From Bacteroidota bacterium (GTDB taxonomy: Bacteria; Bacteroidota; Bacteroidia; NS11-12g; UBA9320), in contig CANIKO010000018.1 in NCBI GenBank assembly GCA_947468275.1, positions 1 through 64,000 on the forward strand: 64,000 nucleotides of DNA, given 5' to 3'. Below are positions 16,559 to 25,708 of the stretch, piece after piece. The notes under the pieces are model-generated. The model was not told the origin of the DNA, did no database searches, and saw only the letters and a program-made list of their open reading frames with translations. A program made the translations under genes and the position numbers. Each line of letters begins with the position of its first letter. Within the stretch, counting starts at the first letter, position 1.

Positions 16559-17978
16559 TATTTACTTTATAAACGTTCAATGCCACCAATGCCGACATGA
16601 AACCCCACATTGGCACAGCCAATTTATCAAATTCACTATAATTATTTAAAAAAGCATGAACAAAATAAGTGGTAACACCTGATACCAAAGCCAGAGCTAG
16701 AAAACGGGTTTCATTATCAAGCGCTTTTCGGTAAACCCTAAAGCCTAAATAAATTGTATATAAAACCAAAATTACCCAAAGCAAGGCTCCTGTAAAACCG
16801 GTTTCGCATAATGGTCTTAGATATTCACTATGTACATTTCCCAAATCGCCAGAATGTGTGCTTATAATAGTTAATTCGCTAGACACCTGAAAGGGAGCAT
16901 ATTGGAAAACATAGGTTCCCGGCCCCCAACCCATGATAGGCCGTTCCTGAAACATTCGGTAAGCGCAGTTCCAGCGGTTTAAACGCTCTAGATTGGAGGG
17001 GTCGGTAGATACATTGCTTATGGATGAAACGTGTGCTTCAATATTATCTGCCGAACCTTGCTTATTGCGCGATAGCTGGGTTTGAATATCGGTTTGCATA
17101 TAAAAATATATACCTGCCGCAGCTACCATACCAATTACAATAGTTCTAAATCGGATGCCTAGCATTATTGCAGCCATTAATACCCCTGAAGCTACCAAGC
17201 TAAGCCATGCGGCACGGGTGTAGGAAAGTATAACAGCTAATGTTAATAAAAGTGTGATTACAAAAGCCGTGATTCGAGCAGGTACTCCTTGTTTTAAATG
17301 AAACCCCCATACAGCAAATACAAAAAAAGGTGGAATTAGAAAAGCTACCAATGCCGCATACATACCGTGGTCGGGCAAGAAAGGTTGCATGGCTGCATAA
17401 GCAAAACCGCGGGTAAATGACCCTTTGGAATGATTGTATATGGTATATACGGCCAACAAACTAATGGAAACACCTAACAGCCAGATAAACAATTTTATGC
17501 TTTTGGATTGTTTAAAGAAGGTGGCAAAAAGGAAATAGAAAATAACAATGTACCAAGTTCGTGATAATAAAAATTTAAAGGAAACCAATGGAATTGAACT
17601 AGAAATGGAGGTAATCAGCGTCCAAAATAAATCTAAACCAACAATAATACTAAGACCACTAAACAAAATTTGTCTGTCAAATGTGGCTCCGTTCATGAGT
17701 TTTAAAATAACTCCAAAAAATACGATAATGATAATTGGTTCGGTAGGAAAACTCATGCCTAAGCCTCCTCCAATGTCATTTACAGGAATACTTAAGGGGA
17801 CGGCAAAAACTGTAAAAAAAAGCATTTGCTTGGTTTGGGTAATTATCAACCAAATGAATAAAATGGCAGCTGGTAAAGCAGCTATATAGATATTTTCGAA
17901 ATAAATTCCTGCTAACAAACACGCTAAAAAAGCAAGACCAATGGCATAAAACCATTTTATGCTTAATTTTTCGGTCAT
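16539..17978 (-). CDS. O-antigen ligase / Wzy-type polymerase family membrane protein
   Basis: The 479-residue protein has about 12 membrane helices and the Wzy_C/WaaL signature in its large periplasmic loop: MGWGPGTYVFQYAP, then HSGDLGNVHSEYLRPLCETGFTGALLW, with the conserved His and Glu. Members either polymerise or ligate lipid-linked glycans at the periplasmic face of the inner membrane; sequence alone does not decide which. It starts with a 4-base ATGA overlap with wzz upstream, which supports a polysaccharide role, and runs into the OppC-type gene downstream. N-terminal residues before about 15 are cytoplasmic. Confidence 0.85.
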   Translation of the reverse strand: MTEKLSIKWFYAIGLAFLACLLAGIYFENIYIAALPAAILFIWLIITQTKQMLFFTVFAVPLSIPVNDIGGGLGMSFPTEPIIIIVFFGVILKLMNGATFDRQILFSGLSIIVGLDLFWTLITSISSSIPLVSFKFLLSRTWYIVIFYFLFATFFKQSKSIKLFIWLLGVSISLLAVYTIYNHSKGSFTRGFAYAAMQPFLPDHGMYAALVAFLIPPFFVFAVWGFHLKQGVPARITAFVITLLLTLAVILSYTRAAWLSLVASGVLMAAIMLGIRFRTIVIGMVAAAGIYFYMQTDIQTQLSRNKQGSADNIEAHVSSISNVSTDPSNLERLNRWNCAYRMFQERPIMGWGPGTYVFQYAPFQVSSELTIISTHSGDLGNVHSEYLRPLCETGFTGALLWVILVLYTIYLGFRVYRKALDNETRFLALALVSGVTTYFVHAFLNNYSEFDKLAVPMWGFMSALVALNVYKVNNDLETV

Positions 17979-19012
17979 GCTTCAATGGGCTGATTGGCCT
18001 TATATTCTCTATATTTTTCGAGAACAATAATGGCCAAAAATCCTAAGAATAAAGTAGCAAACAAGCTTATCAAAAGAATTGTTTTGCGAATAGGGTAGGC
18101 TTTAATTTCTGGAACATCCGCACTGGTTAATAAAAATTTGTGGGTAATAGTTTTATCAACATCCACCTTAGCCTTTTCATATCGGGTTCTCAATTTATCT
18201 AAAGCATCCAATTCTAATTTTAAATTTTCGGTATAAAATAAAAAGTCACCAGCGTATTTAGATAACAAAGCTTGTTCATCTCTTAATTTTTGTAATTGTG
18301 TAGGACTTCCGCCTTTCGATTGCAGTTTAGCAATTTCTTCTGCTAATGCTCTTGATTGTTCTTCATAATTGGTTACTCCGTTTTCGGCCAACCGTTTCAG
18401 ATTATCGCGAATATCCGTCAGCTCTTTTTCCTTTTTATGGTATTCATCTTCAATTATTACAAAAGCTTCGCGAGCCAACTGCATTTGAATTTCAGTTTTT
18501 ACTGTGTCATAAATTTCAGCAATTCCATTAGCAATTTTGGCTGACATTACTGGGTCTTCATCTAAAACAGTGATAGCAATTGATAGATATCGTGTTCGTC
18601 TGAATTCAATATTATTATTATATTTATTGGCCAATTTGGTTTTGGCTTGATTTTCAGATGGGTCAATATCATAGTGACTCATCAGTTTGAAATTTTTAAC
18701 AATTCTGCCTGTCATGGCCGAGGATTGCAAAAGTTGCAACGCATTTTCAGCTTCCAGTTCTTCTCCAAAAGCTAGTGGGTCGGCTTCTCGTTTATTTAAA
18801 TCGGTGAATAAAGCATTCCCAATAGAATTGATGGTTGTGGGATAAAAAATCACCTCCGCTTTGTATTTTGGTTTAATAATAAAAGGCATGGTAATAACTG
18901 CCGCCGCCACAACGGTAATAATTGCTAATACTAAAAGGTGTTTACGCCATTTGATGGCGTAGGCCATTAAATCGGTAAATTTTATCTGAAGAAGGTCTTT
19001 GTTTTCGGGCAT
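17975..19012 (-). CDS. Wzz-type polysaccharide chain-length determinant protein
   Basis: The protein has 345 residues. An N-terminal membrane helix (about 28-48) is preceded by the LMAYAIKWRKHLL amphipathic segment. A large periplasmic domain with long coiled-coil helices follows (about 160-290, KKEKELTDIRDNLKRLAENG), and a second membrane helix lies at about 308-330 with a P-rich start (PEIKAYPIRKT). This is the PCP/Wzz layout that sets polymer length together with a Wzy polymerase. No kinase domain is fused. It is the first gene of an operon with the ligase/polymerase and OppC-type genes, and its leader contains an inverted repeat (19039-19089). Confidence 0.85.
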   Translation of the reverse strand: MPENKDLLQIKFTDLMAYAIKWRKHLLVLAIITVVAAAVITMPFIIKPKYKAEVIFYPTTINSIGNALFTDLNKREADPLAFGEELEAENALQLLQSSAMTGRIVKNFKLMSHYDIDPSENQAKTKLANKYNNNIEFRRTRYLSIAITVLDEDPVMSAKIANGIAEIYDTVKTEIQMQLAREAFVIIEDEYHKKEKELTDIRDNLKRLAENGVTNYEEQSRALAEEIAKLQSKGGSPTQLQKLRDEQALLSKYAGDFLFYTENLKLELDALDKLRTRYEKAKVDVDKTITHKFLLTSADVPEIKAYPIRKTILLISLFATLFLGFLAIIVLEKYREYKANQPIEA

Positions 19013-19038
19013 AGGTTAAATAGTTCGCGAATATATGA

Positions 19039-19089
19039 AATGCCTGCGAGAACTTTATCACTTAAGGAGTAAATGACCACTCAGGCATT
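19039..19089 (-). repeat. Inverted repeat AATGCCTG / CAGGCATT in the wzz leader
   Basis: AATGCCTG (19039-19046) and CAGGCATT (19082-19089) are perfect 8-bp arms 35 bases apart. They lie 27-77 bases before the wzz start and downstream of the -7 box at 19130-19137, so they would be in the transcript. It could be an RNA stem or an operator. Confidence 0.45.
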
Positions 19090-19129
19090 CGATTTGATAT
19101 TGATTGAAAAATAAATAGTAATTTCATAT

Positions 19130-19137
19130 CAAAAATA
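19130..19137 (-). promoter_or_regulatory. -7 box (TATTTTTG) of the wzz operon
   Basis: TATTTTTG on the minus strand gives a predicted leader of about 110 bases before ATG 19012. No matching -33 TTG was found. Confidence 0.45.
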
Positions 19138-19211
19138 CGGTGTAGCATTAATAACGGCTTTATATTAATGTGTATTTTGCACCTAGGTTTAAAATTACAT
19201 TTTTATTATAA

Positions 19212-20675
19212 ATGGTCAAATTTATCAAAACAAAGTTTAATGCTTCATTCCTTATTCCTGTTGGTTTAACACTTTTATATGTGCTGTTACCTACTGCCAA
19301 TTCTGGGATTGATGGTTATGCATATGCCTCTGCTATAAAATGGGGACACGAAATGGTTTGGCCACATCATTTATTATATGTTCCATTTGGAAGACTATTA
19401 TTTTTAGTAATTTTATTTATTCAGCCTTTGGTTTTAATGAAGCTGGTAAATGCTCTGGTAGCAGGAGTGTGTTTATTCATTTTTCAAAGAATTTTAACGG
19501 AACTTGAAATTAATTACACCTATTATTTTGTAATTTTTGTTGGTTCTTGTTTTGGAATGATGCGCTACGCCACAGAAAATGAAACCTATATTTTACCCCT
19601 ACTTTGTTCATTGTTGGGTATTTTATATTTTATTAAAAATTTAAAGCTTCAAAAAAACGGCTACCTTATTGTTTCAGGATTATGGTTTGGGGTAGGGGTA
19701 TTGTTTCATCAAATTCATGGATTTTGGTATTTGGGTTTTGCCATTCCACTAGTGGCAAATTATAATTTTAAAAAGGCATTTGTTTTTCTCGCAAGTGGAG
19801 GATTATTGGTGATATCGGTTTATTTAATAGCTTATAACTATTCAAAATCGGCAACGGGTATTAAGCAATTTGTGTTGCACGATGTGTATGCAGGGCAAGT
19901 AAATACAAGCATCGGATTGAATAATTTAATAATGACTCCGATAAGTTTTATTAGAACCTTTATTCAAGTTCATGGCTATATGAAACCGCTTTTGATGGCA
20001 AATCCTGTATTATTTGTTTTGCCAGTTACTTTTCTCATAATTGGTTTTATAAGTATAAAAACTATCATAAAATATTCAACCAAACAGGTCTCAGAATTTG
20101 ACTTGTTTACAAAAGCTGTTTTTTGGACATTTATACTTCAATTCTGCTTTGCTTTTTATTCAGTAGGTAATGCTGAGTTTATGGTGATGTTGCCATTATT
20201 AGTAGTGCTTTGGTTGGTTCTGAATTTTGATATTCCAACCAAACCTGTGTTTTATATTTCGTTAATGCTTTTATTTTGGAATGTAGTTTTTGGACTGTCA
20301 CCAGCTCATTTTTTGGACTTGGATGGAAGCAAACAGTTGATGGCTAAAATGGAGAAATACCCTAACGCTAAATGGTTGCTCAATGAACCTCAAAAAATAG
20401 AGAATATGTTGGATTATTATAATGGGGTAAATGCCTCAAACGGCAAAGTGATTAGACCATTTATTAATGACACACTTCAAATTACATTAATTAAAAATTT
20501 TGCAAAGACTGAACTTTTAACAAATTGCTTTAATAATGGAAGGCATTTTGGAAGACAAAGTTTAACAATTACCTCGCATGATTTTGACCATTACAATAAT
20601 TTTAACCGTAGTGAAATTGATTCGGTTACCTATTTTGGAGGAACGTATTTTATTGAAAAATTATCTGTAAAGTGA
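19212..20675 (+). CDS. Multi-pass membrane protein, possibly GT-C type glycosyltransferase
   Basis: The protein has 487 residues with about 11-12 hydrophobic helices. The first periplasmic loop has NSGIDGYAYASAIKWGHE, an acidic segment placed as in GT-C glycosyltransferases that use polyprenyl-linked sugars, and a later loop carries NENETYILP-like acidic residues (YATENETYIL). No standard motif confirms the family. The last 110 residues are soluble. Its position between wzz and the flippase gene suggests a part in envelope polysaccharide synthesis. It is convergent with the flippase gene and overlaps its 3' end by 15 bases. Confidence 0.65.
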   Translation: MVKFIKTKFNASFLIPVGLTLLYVLLPTANSGIDGYAYASAIKWGHEMVWPHHLLYVPFGRLLFLVILFIQPLVLMKLVNALVAGVCLFIFQRILTELEINYTYYFVIFVGSCFGMMRYATENETYILPLLCSLLGILYFIKNLKLQKNGYLIVSGLWFGVGVLFHQIHGFWYLGFAIPLVANYNFKKAFVFLASGGLLVISVYLIAYNYSKSATGIKQFVLHDVYAGQVNTSIGLNNLIMTPISFIRTFIQVHGYMKPLLMANPVLFVLPVTFLIIGFISIKTIIKYSTKQVSEFDLFTKAVFWTFILQFCFAFYSVGNAEFMVMLPLLVVLWLVLNFDIPTKPVFYISLMLLFWNVVFGLSPAHFLDLDGSKQLMAKMEKYPNAKWLLNEPQKIENMLDYYNGVNASNGKVIRPFINDTLQITLIKNFAKTELLTNCFNNGRHFGRQSLTITSHDFDHYNNFNRSEIDSVTYFGGTYFIEKLSVK

Positions 20676-21908
20676 TCGTGCACACCAAAAGCACATCACC
20701 CCAAAAAACACCTGAGTAATAACGGCTGTAATTGCAACTCCTTTTAACCCAAAGGACTGAATTAAAATTAAATTACCTGCAATATTGATAATACAAGCTG
20801 CCAAGGCCATTTGATTAATTCGTTTTACCTCACCGGCTGCTGTAAGTAATGTTCCAAAAATATTAACCAAGACCATACCCGGAATACACCAAATAAGTAT
20901 TCTAAAAACCAAACCACCGGCATATTTATATTTTTCGGGATACAGCCATTGCATGATAATATCACCTTCGATTGAACACAATAGGGTGGCTATAATTGCG
21001 GGAACCAAAACAATAATCGAAGTCCATTTTATTATGGAACGCAGTCTTGCTTTGTTTACTAAATTGGCTGCAAATAAGGGCAGTAATTGCCCCGCCAATA
21101 ATATTCCAATGATTGCCCCGGCATCCAATAATCGGTAACTCATAGCATAGTTTCCGGCTAAAAATCTTCCGTTGGGTAATAGTTTTAAAATCAAGACAGA
21201 ATCCAATCGGGTGTAAACCGTCATTAAAGCAATGATACCTGCATAAGGCAATGATTTTTTTAAAAGGTTTAAAATTTTGGTTTTATCAAAATGAAATTCA
21301 GCTTGGCCTAAATACTTGTTATTAGCCAACCAAGAGAGGATAAAGGTTAAAAATAATCCTACGGTTTGGGCCAATATAAAGGTGTAAATTGTGAGTTGAA
21401 GTGGAAATAGGCTGGTCCAGATTATTGCACCCAAACTAAGCACTACAAACAAACGGTCGATTACTGACAATATTCCATCCATTTTAAATTGGTGAATGGC
21501 TGAAATATTGGAACGCAAATAGGTATTGAAAGATAAAAGTGTTTGGTTAAAGGCGAGCAACCCGAAAATTAAAAAATCAGTAGGAGTAAAACCTATCATT
21601 AAACCCACTATGGTGGCAATAGTAAAAAATGCTACAGTAAGAATCGTTTTAGCACCAATAATTGACCAAAAATTGTTTTTATAAAAACCTCGGTCAATGG
21701 CTACTTTGCGGTTATTATAGTTGGTTAAGCCCAAATCCAACAAAATCATAAACAGTAAACTGTAACCGGTAAGACTAAAGTAAGTTCCGTATTCCTCGTT
21801 GGGTAGTATATTTTGAACCTTTCGGTCAATCACTAAAATCCAAACTGGTTTTATCAGCAGGTTGATAACCTGAATAAAGAAAAAATCAGAAAGGAATTTT
21901 TTTCTCAA
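20661..21908 (-). CDS. Wzx-like polysaccharide flippase (MOP superfamily)
   Basis: The protein has 415 residues and about 12 membrane helices arranged as in the oligosaccharide flippase family. It opens with KKFLSDFFFIQVINLLIKPVW, then NEEYGTYFSLTGYSLLFMILLDLGLTNYNNR, the usual first-repeat pattern of Wzx/PST exporters. It would move undecaprenyl-linked glycan units across the inner membrane for the Wzz/ligase pair nearby. It starts at TTG, 6 bases after the kmo stop codon, so it probably shares the kmo transcript. No ATG lies close by. Confidence 0.82.
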   Translation of the reverse strand: MRKKFLSDFFFIQVINLLIKPVWILVIDRKVQNILPNEEYGTYFSLTGYSLLFMILLDLGLTNYNNRKVAIDRGFYKNNFWSIIGAKTILTVAFFTIATIVGLMIGFTPTDFLIFGLLAFNQTLLSFNTYLRSNISAIHQFKMDGILSVIDRLFVVLSLGAIIWTSLFPLQLTIYTFILAQTVGLFLTFILSWLANNKYLGQAEFHFDKTKILNLLKKSLPYAGIIALMTVYTRLDSVLILKLLPNGRFLAGNYAMSYRLLDAGAIIGILLAGQLLPLFAANLVNKARLRSIIKWTSIIVLVPAIIATLLCSIEGDIIMQWLYPEKYKYAGGLVFRILIWCIPGMVLVNIFGTLLTAAGEVKRINQMALAACIINIAGNLILIQSFGLKGVAITAVITQVFFGVMCFWCARSLYR

Positions 21909-21914
21909 ATGGTT

Positions 21915-23246
21915 TTATTTTAAATATTCATCGAAAAGTGGCTGAATAATAGATTTGTCTTTCAATTTATCCTCTAGGCCTAAACTGATTATTTTTTTTA
22001 CCATTTCACTGTTTCTTGCTCCCTGTTCTAATGCGTATTTATAGGGTTCGTTAGTAAAGGTGGTTAGTTCGTATTGTGAACGAAAGGTGCCGGGGTATAG
22101 TTCCGCAAGGTCATGCTCCACATGTTTAAAATGAAGAAAATCCTTATCACCAACCAAATCACGCATTTCAACAAAGTTTTGCAAGGCTAAATTGGCAATG
22201 GCATCCGCATTGGGTTTGCGGGCTTTTTGGTATTCGCTATAAATGGAATCCCAATTGGGGTAGTGTTTTTCAATCATTTCGTCAAACACCACACAATCTT
22301 CAAAAGAACAGTTCATGCCTTGCCCGTAAAAAGGAACTACAGCATGAGCCGCATCGCCAATCAAAGCCATTTTACCGTTGGTCCATGGAAAGCATCTTAC
22401 AGTGCAAAGTTGTCCAGTAGGATTATTGAAAAAATCGTGATGTAAATCCGCTATTAATGGTTTAACATCAGGAAAATAAGTGTCAAAAAAAGTGTCCAAA
22501 TCTGCTGGTGTTTTTATCGAATTAAAACTTAATGGTCCGTCTAACTGAAAAAATAAGGTACAAGTAAAAGTGCCGTCAAGATTAGGTAAGGCAATAAGCA
22601 TAAAGCTTTCACGAGGCCAAATGTGTAAACAGTTTTTATCCAATTGGAACTCACCATTAGCTGTTGGTGGAATACTTAATTCTTTATAACCATGATCCAA
22701 ATAGGTTTGCGAATAGTCAAATCTACCTTTGGTTTGCATTTCATACCGAATTGCTGAAAATGCGCCATCAGATCCTATTACACGGTCGGCTTTAAATTCT
22801 GAACGGGTCCCTTTATCGTCCTCAAAATGAGCGATACCTTCTTGTAAATTGGCATCCACGCAGTTGGTGTTGAAATACAAAGTGATGTTTGGCATTTCAT
22901 CCGCTAGTTCCAACAATTTAATATTTAATAATCCTCGCGAAACTGAATAAATGGCTTGATCCTCCTTGCCATAAGGCTGATAATTAAGTTCGCCTGATTT
23001 AGTGTGCATCATTCGGCCAGACATCGCAATTCCGGTTGCTAATACCTGAGTATCAAGCCCTGCTTTTTCTAAGGCATTTATTCCTCTAACACTTAGAGCT
23101 AGATTAATTGACTTTCCGGCTGAAATTCTATTTTTCCGCATATCGGGTCGTTTTTCAAAAAGATGAACGTCAAAACCCCGTTTGGCCAAATAAACTGCTA
23201 CTAAAGAACCTGCAAGGCCACCGCCAACAATTGCTATTTTTTCCAT
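21915..23246 (-). CDS. kmo: Kynurenine 3-monooxygenase
   Basis: This 443-residue FAD enzyme hydroxylates L-kynurenine with NADPH and O2, a step of tryptophan breakdown and, in many Bacteroidota, of de novo NAD synthesis. The FAD-binding GGGLAGSLVAVYLAKRG is at residues 8-24. Family-specific segments include SAGKSINLALSVRGINAL, GRMMHTKSGELNYQPYG, YLDHGYKELSIP, WPRESFMLIALPN and the second flavin motif GDAAHAVVPFYGQGMNCSFED. Kynureninase and 3-hydroxyanthranilate dioxygenase genes are not nearby. A -7 box ends 7 bases before the ATG. It forms a transcription unit with the flippase gene downstream. Confidence 0.95.
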   Translation of the reverse strand: MEKIAIVGGGLAGSLVAVYLAKRGFDVHLFEKRPDMRKNRISAGKSINLALSVRGINALEKAGLDTQVLATGIAMSGRMMHTKSGELNYQPYGKEDQAIYSVSRGLLNIKLLELADEMPNITLYFNTNCVDANLQEGIAHFEDDKGTRSEFKADRVIGSDGAFSAIRYEMQTKGRFDYSQTYLDHGYKELSIPPTANGEFQLDKNCLHIWPRESFMLIALPNLDGTFTCTLFFQLDGPLSFNSIKTPADLDTFFDTYFPDVKPLIADLHHDFFNNPTGQLCTVRCFPWTNGKMALIGDAAHAVVPFYGQGMNCSFEDCVVFDEMIEKHYPNWDSIYSEYQKARKPNADAIANLALQNFVEMRDLVGDKDFLHFKHVEHDLAELYPGTFRSQYELTTFTNEPYKYALEQGARNSEMVKKIISLGLEDKLKDKSIIQPLFDEYLK

Positions 23247-23253
23247 TTGACAG

Positions 23254-23261
23254 CAAAAGTA
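23254..23261 (-). promoter_or_regulatory. -7 box (TACTTTTG) of kmo
   Basis: TACTTTTG on the minus strand ends 7 bases before the kmo start at 23246, another near-leaderless arrangement. Confidence 0.55.
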
Positions 23262-23312
23262 GTATTAAAGTGATGTGGATTGGATATGTTAATTTGGAGA
23301 AAAAATTTTATT

Positions 23313-23813
23313 TTAAATTTTTTCTCCAAAAGTGGCTTTTAAAAATTCTAAATAATGATGCCCTCGGTTTTCTGCAAATGAATCTGCCAAAAGCATTATT
23401 CCGGCTTGAATAATTATACCAAGTCCAACACCTCTCCAAAAACCTGTTGGTGAGGCAGCCAAAAATAAAATTAACCCTAATAGGGCTAGACCTATTTCTG
23501 CATAGCGATATAATTTAAATTTGGTCATTACCTTATCCATCCTAATTATTTCAAGGTTTTTAATATTTTTAGGACTGTTTTGGGCAAAATTAGTAACCCG
23601 TTTTTCATCAGTTGGGCTTCTGAAAAAAATAATTATGCCAACAAATATTTGAATAATGGCTATGAATATTAAAGGCCAGCTCAAACCATTAAAGAATTTA
23701 GAGTTTATTACTAAAAGAAAATAAAATCCGCAAAGAATGGCAGTTGCACCAACTATTACAAATACTAAACTTTCATTTTTCTCAGCCTTAAAATAATTGT
23801 GAATTTCAGTCAT
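23313..23813 (-). CDS. Four-helix membrane protein of unknown function
   Basis: The 166-residue protein has two pairs of membrane helices (about 16-36, 44-63, 106-124 and 128-143) separated by a polar cytoplasmic stretch of about 40 residues with EKRVTNFAQN. The short soluble tail ends FLKATFGEKI. I do not recognise a family. It lies downstream of dnaA after a strong terminator and has its own -7 box 8 bases before the ATG, so it is transcribed separately. Confidence 0.7.
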   Translation of the reverse strand: MTEIHNYFKAEKNESLVFVIVGATAILCGFYFLLVINSKFFNGLSWPLIFIAIIQIFVGIIIFFRSPTDEKRVTNFAQNSPKNIKNLEIIRMDKVMTKFKLYRYAEIGLALLGLILFLAASPTGFWRGVGLGIIIQAGIMLLADSFAENRGHHYLEFLKATFGEKI

Positions 23814-23821
23814 TGGCTCAA

Positions 23822-23829
23822 CAAATGTA
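23822..23829 (-). promoter_or_regulatory. -7 box (TACATTTG) of the four-helix membrane protein gene
   Basis: TACATTTG on the minus strand ends 8 bases before the start codon at 23813. It lies just downstream of the dnaA terminator. Confidence 0.55.
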
Positions 23830-23872
23830 ATTATTTAAACTATTCAACCTAATTATTTAAAAATTAATGAAT

Positions 23873-23897
23873 AAAAAACCCCGCCGAAGCAGGGTTT
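23873..23897 (-). terminator. Intrinsic terminator of dnaA
   Basis: In RNA order AAACCCTGC, loop TTCG, GCGGGGTTT forms a 9-bp stem (one G-U pair) followed by a T run. It begins 6 bases after the dnaA stop codon. It is the clearest intrinsic terminator in the window. Confidence 0.85.
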
Positions 23898-23903
23898 GTA
23901 TTT

Positions 23904-25337
23904 TTAGAATGTATTAATCTTTATTCGTTTCCCGATTTCTTCAACATCGTTTTTAAACTTTTTATCTGTATCTATCAAATCGTTTACCGTTTGGCAGGCA
24001 TGAATAACTGTTGAATGGTCACGACCCCCAAAATAGGTTCCGATGCTTTTTAATGAAGCTTTAGTCATACTTTTTGCATAATACATAGATATTTGACGGG
24101 CTTGAACAATTTCACGTTTACGGGTTTTTGATTTCAATTGATCAACAGAAAGACCGTAAAATTCGGTTACTAATTTTTGGATGTAATCAATTGAAACTTC
24201 ACGTGAAGAATGCTTAACAAAGTTCTTCATCATTTTTTTAGCAAGTTCAATATCGATTTCCTTGCGATTTAAAGAAGCTTGAGCCAATAAACTAATCAAA
24301 GCGCCTTCAAGTTCACGAACGTTGCTGTCAATGTTGTGTGCCACATATTCTACAACTTCTTTAGGAAGTCGAATTCCGTCCTGATACATTTTATTCTCTA
24401 AAATCACCATGCGAGTTTCAAAATCTGGAACTTGTAAATCGGCTGATAGTCCCCATTTGAAACGAGATAGTAAGCGTTCATCTAAATCTTTTAAATCTTT
24501 AGGGGGGCGGTCGCTTGTTAATATTAATTGTTTCCCAGATTGGTGTAGGTGGTTAAAAATTTGAAAGAAAATTTCTTGTGTTTTTTCTTTTTTGGAGAAA
24601 AATTGAACATCATCAACAATAAGTACGTCTACCAATTGATAAAAACTTACAAAATCATTGTGATTGCCATTTTTACAGGCGTCATAATATTGGTTTATGA
24701 ATTTTTCAGAGGAAACATAAAGTACTGTTTTCTTTTCATAAATAGCTTTAATGTGATTGCCAATAGCGTGTATTAAATGAGTTTTACCTAAACCCACACC
24801 GCCAAAAACCATCAATGGATTAAATGCAGTGCCTCCAGGTTTATTGGCAACTGCAAATCCTGCACTTCTAGCCAAGCGGTTACAATCTCCTTCAATAAAA
24901 TTTTCAAAGGTATATGCCGGATTAAGTTGTGAATCGATATTCATTTTCTTTAATCCAGGGATAATAAAAGGATTGCGGATATTATTGTTCAGGTTGATAG
25001 GTAACCCTACTTCATTTTTATGTTTCGGCTGGTTTCTTGTTGGAACATTTATAGTGTATGGATTGCCATTAGCCGATTGGCTATTGTCAATGATTATATT
25101 ATATTCAAGTTTAGAGCCGATGCCTAATTCCTTTTCTAAGGTTTTTTTTAGTAAACTAACATAGTGTTCTTCAATCCATTCATAAAAAAATTGACTGGGC
25201 ACTTGGATGGTAAGCACTTTGTTTTCAAGCTTAAGTGGTTTAATAGGGTCGAACCAAGTTTTAAAACTTTGAGGAAGGATATTATCCTTAATAATTTTTA
25301 AACAATTGTTCCAAACTTCAATATAGGTATCTGACAT
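23904..25337 (-). CDS. dnaA: Chromosomal replication initiator protein DnaA
   Basis: This 477-residue protein binds DnaA boxes at oriC and opens the origin with ATP. Domain I covers about 1-80 (WNNCLKIIKDNILPQSFKTWFDPI), followed by a variable linker. The AAA+ domain has Walker A GGVGLGKT at 179-186, Walker B LIVDDVQF and the arginine-finger region DERLLSRFKWGL. Domain IV has the signature GTYFGGRDHSTVIHA that contacts the DnaA box. dnaN, recF and gyrB, which often follow dnaA in other phyla, are absent. A TAATTTCG box lies 13 bases upstream and a strong terminator follows. Confidence 0.97.
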   Translation of the reverse strand: MSDTYIEVWNNCLKIIKDNILPQSFKTWFDPIKPLKLENKVLTIQVPSQFFYEWIEEHYVSLLKKTLEKELGIGSKLEYNIIIDNSQSANGNPYTINVPTRNQPKHKNEVGLPINLNNNIRNPFIIPGLKKMNIDSQLNPAYTFENFIEGDCNRLARSAGFAVANKPGGTAFNPLMVFGGVGLGKTHLIHAIGNHIKAIYEKKTVLYVSSEKFINQYYDACKNGNHNDFVSFYQLVDVLIVDDVQFFSKKEKTQEIFFQIFNHLHQSGKQLILTSDRPPKDLKDLDERLLSRFKWGLSADLQVPDFETRMVILENKMYQDGIRLPKEVVEYVAHNIDSNVRELEGALISLLAQASLNRKEIDIELAKKMMKNFVKHSSREVSIDYIQKLVTEFYGLSVDQLKSKTRKREIVQARQISMYYAKSMTKASLKSIGTYFGGRDHSTVIHACQTVNDLIDTDKKFKNDVEEIGKRIKINTF

Positions 25338-25350
25338 AGGTGGTAATATT

Positions 25351-25358
25351 CGAAATTA
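25351..25358 (-). promoter_or_regulatory. -7-like box (TAATTTCG) upstream of dnaA
   Basis: TAATTTCG on the minus strand differs from TAnnTTTG at one position. The TAnnTTCG variant recurs upstream of atpD, uvrA and the sirtuin gene in this window. It lies 13 bases before the dnaA ATG. Confidence 0.4.
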
Positions 25359-25547
25359 ATTAAACTTCAATGGGTTAGGTATAAACCAATACCCCTTAAA
25401 ATCATTCTGTAAAGATTGAATAAAAATTCACATAAAAAAATTTATTTATACTTGATTTTTAACAAATTTTTAACATAGTGAAATAAGGGTTTGCGGCCTT
25501 TTGTCCACTTATCAAGTCAGGTACATTAAAGATGTGTTTTGAATAAC

Positions 25548-25570
25548 ATATATATATATATATATATATA
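25548..25570. repeat. Alternating AT dinucleotide tract
   Basis: An uninterrupted AT repeat of 23 bases. It is easily melted and prone to slippage. It lies about 210 bases upstream of dnaA. Confidence 0.9.
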
Positions 25571-25708
25571 CGTATCCCTGTTTTCGGGTAACTAAGACTG
25601 ATGGTCTCCATGAAATACAAACGTTAATATTACAGGTATATAAATTTGAAAGTTTTTTAATATTACTATAATGTTAATTGATTGTCAATAGCAATCCGTT
25701 TGTATAGA

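Larger units (their letters stand above)
25338..25708. other. Intergenic region of 371 bases upstream of dnaA
   Basis: It holds a probable dnaA promoter (25351-25358) and an alternating AT tract of 23 bases at 25548-25570. TTGTCCACT near 25501 is at best a two-mismatch DnaA box and there is no box cluster, so I do not call an origin. No gene is seen. Confidence 0.5.

Noticed and set aside
25338-25708. oriC next to dnaA
   Set aside because: No cluster of DnaA boxes was found; the single near-match has two mismatches. The AT tract alone is not enough.
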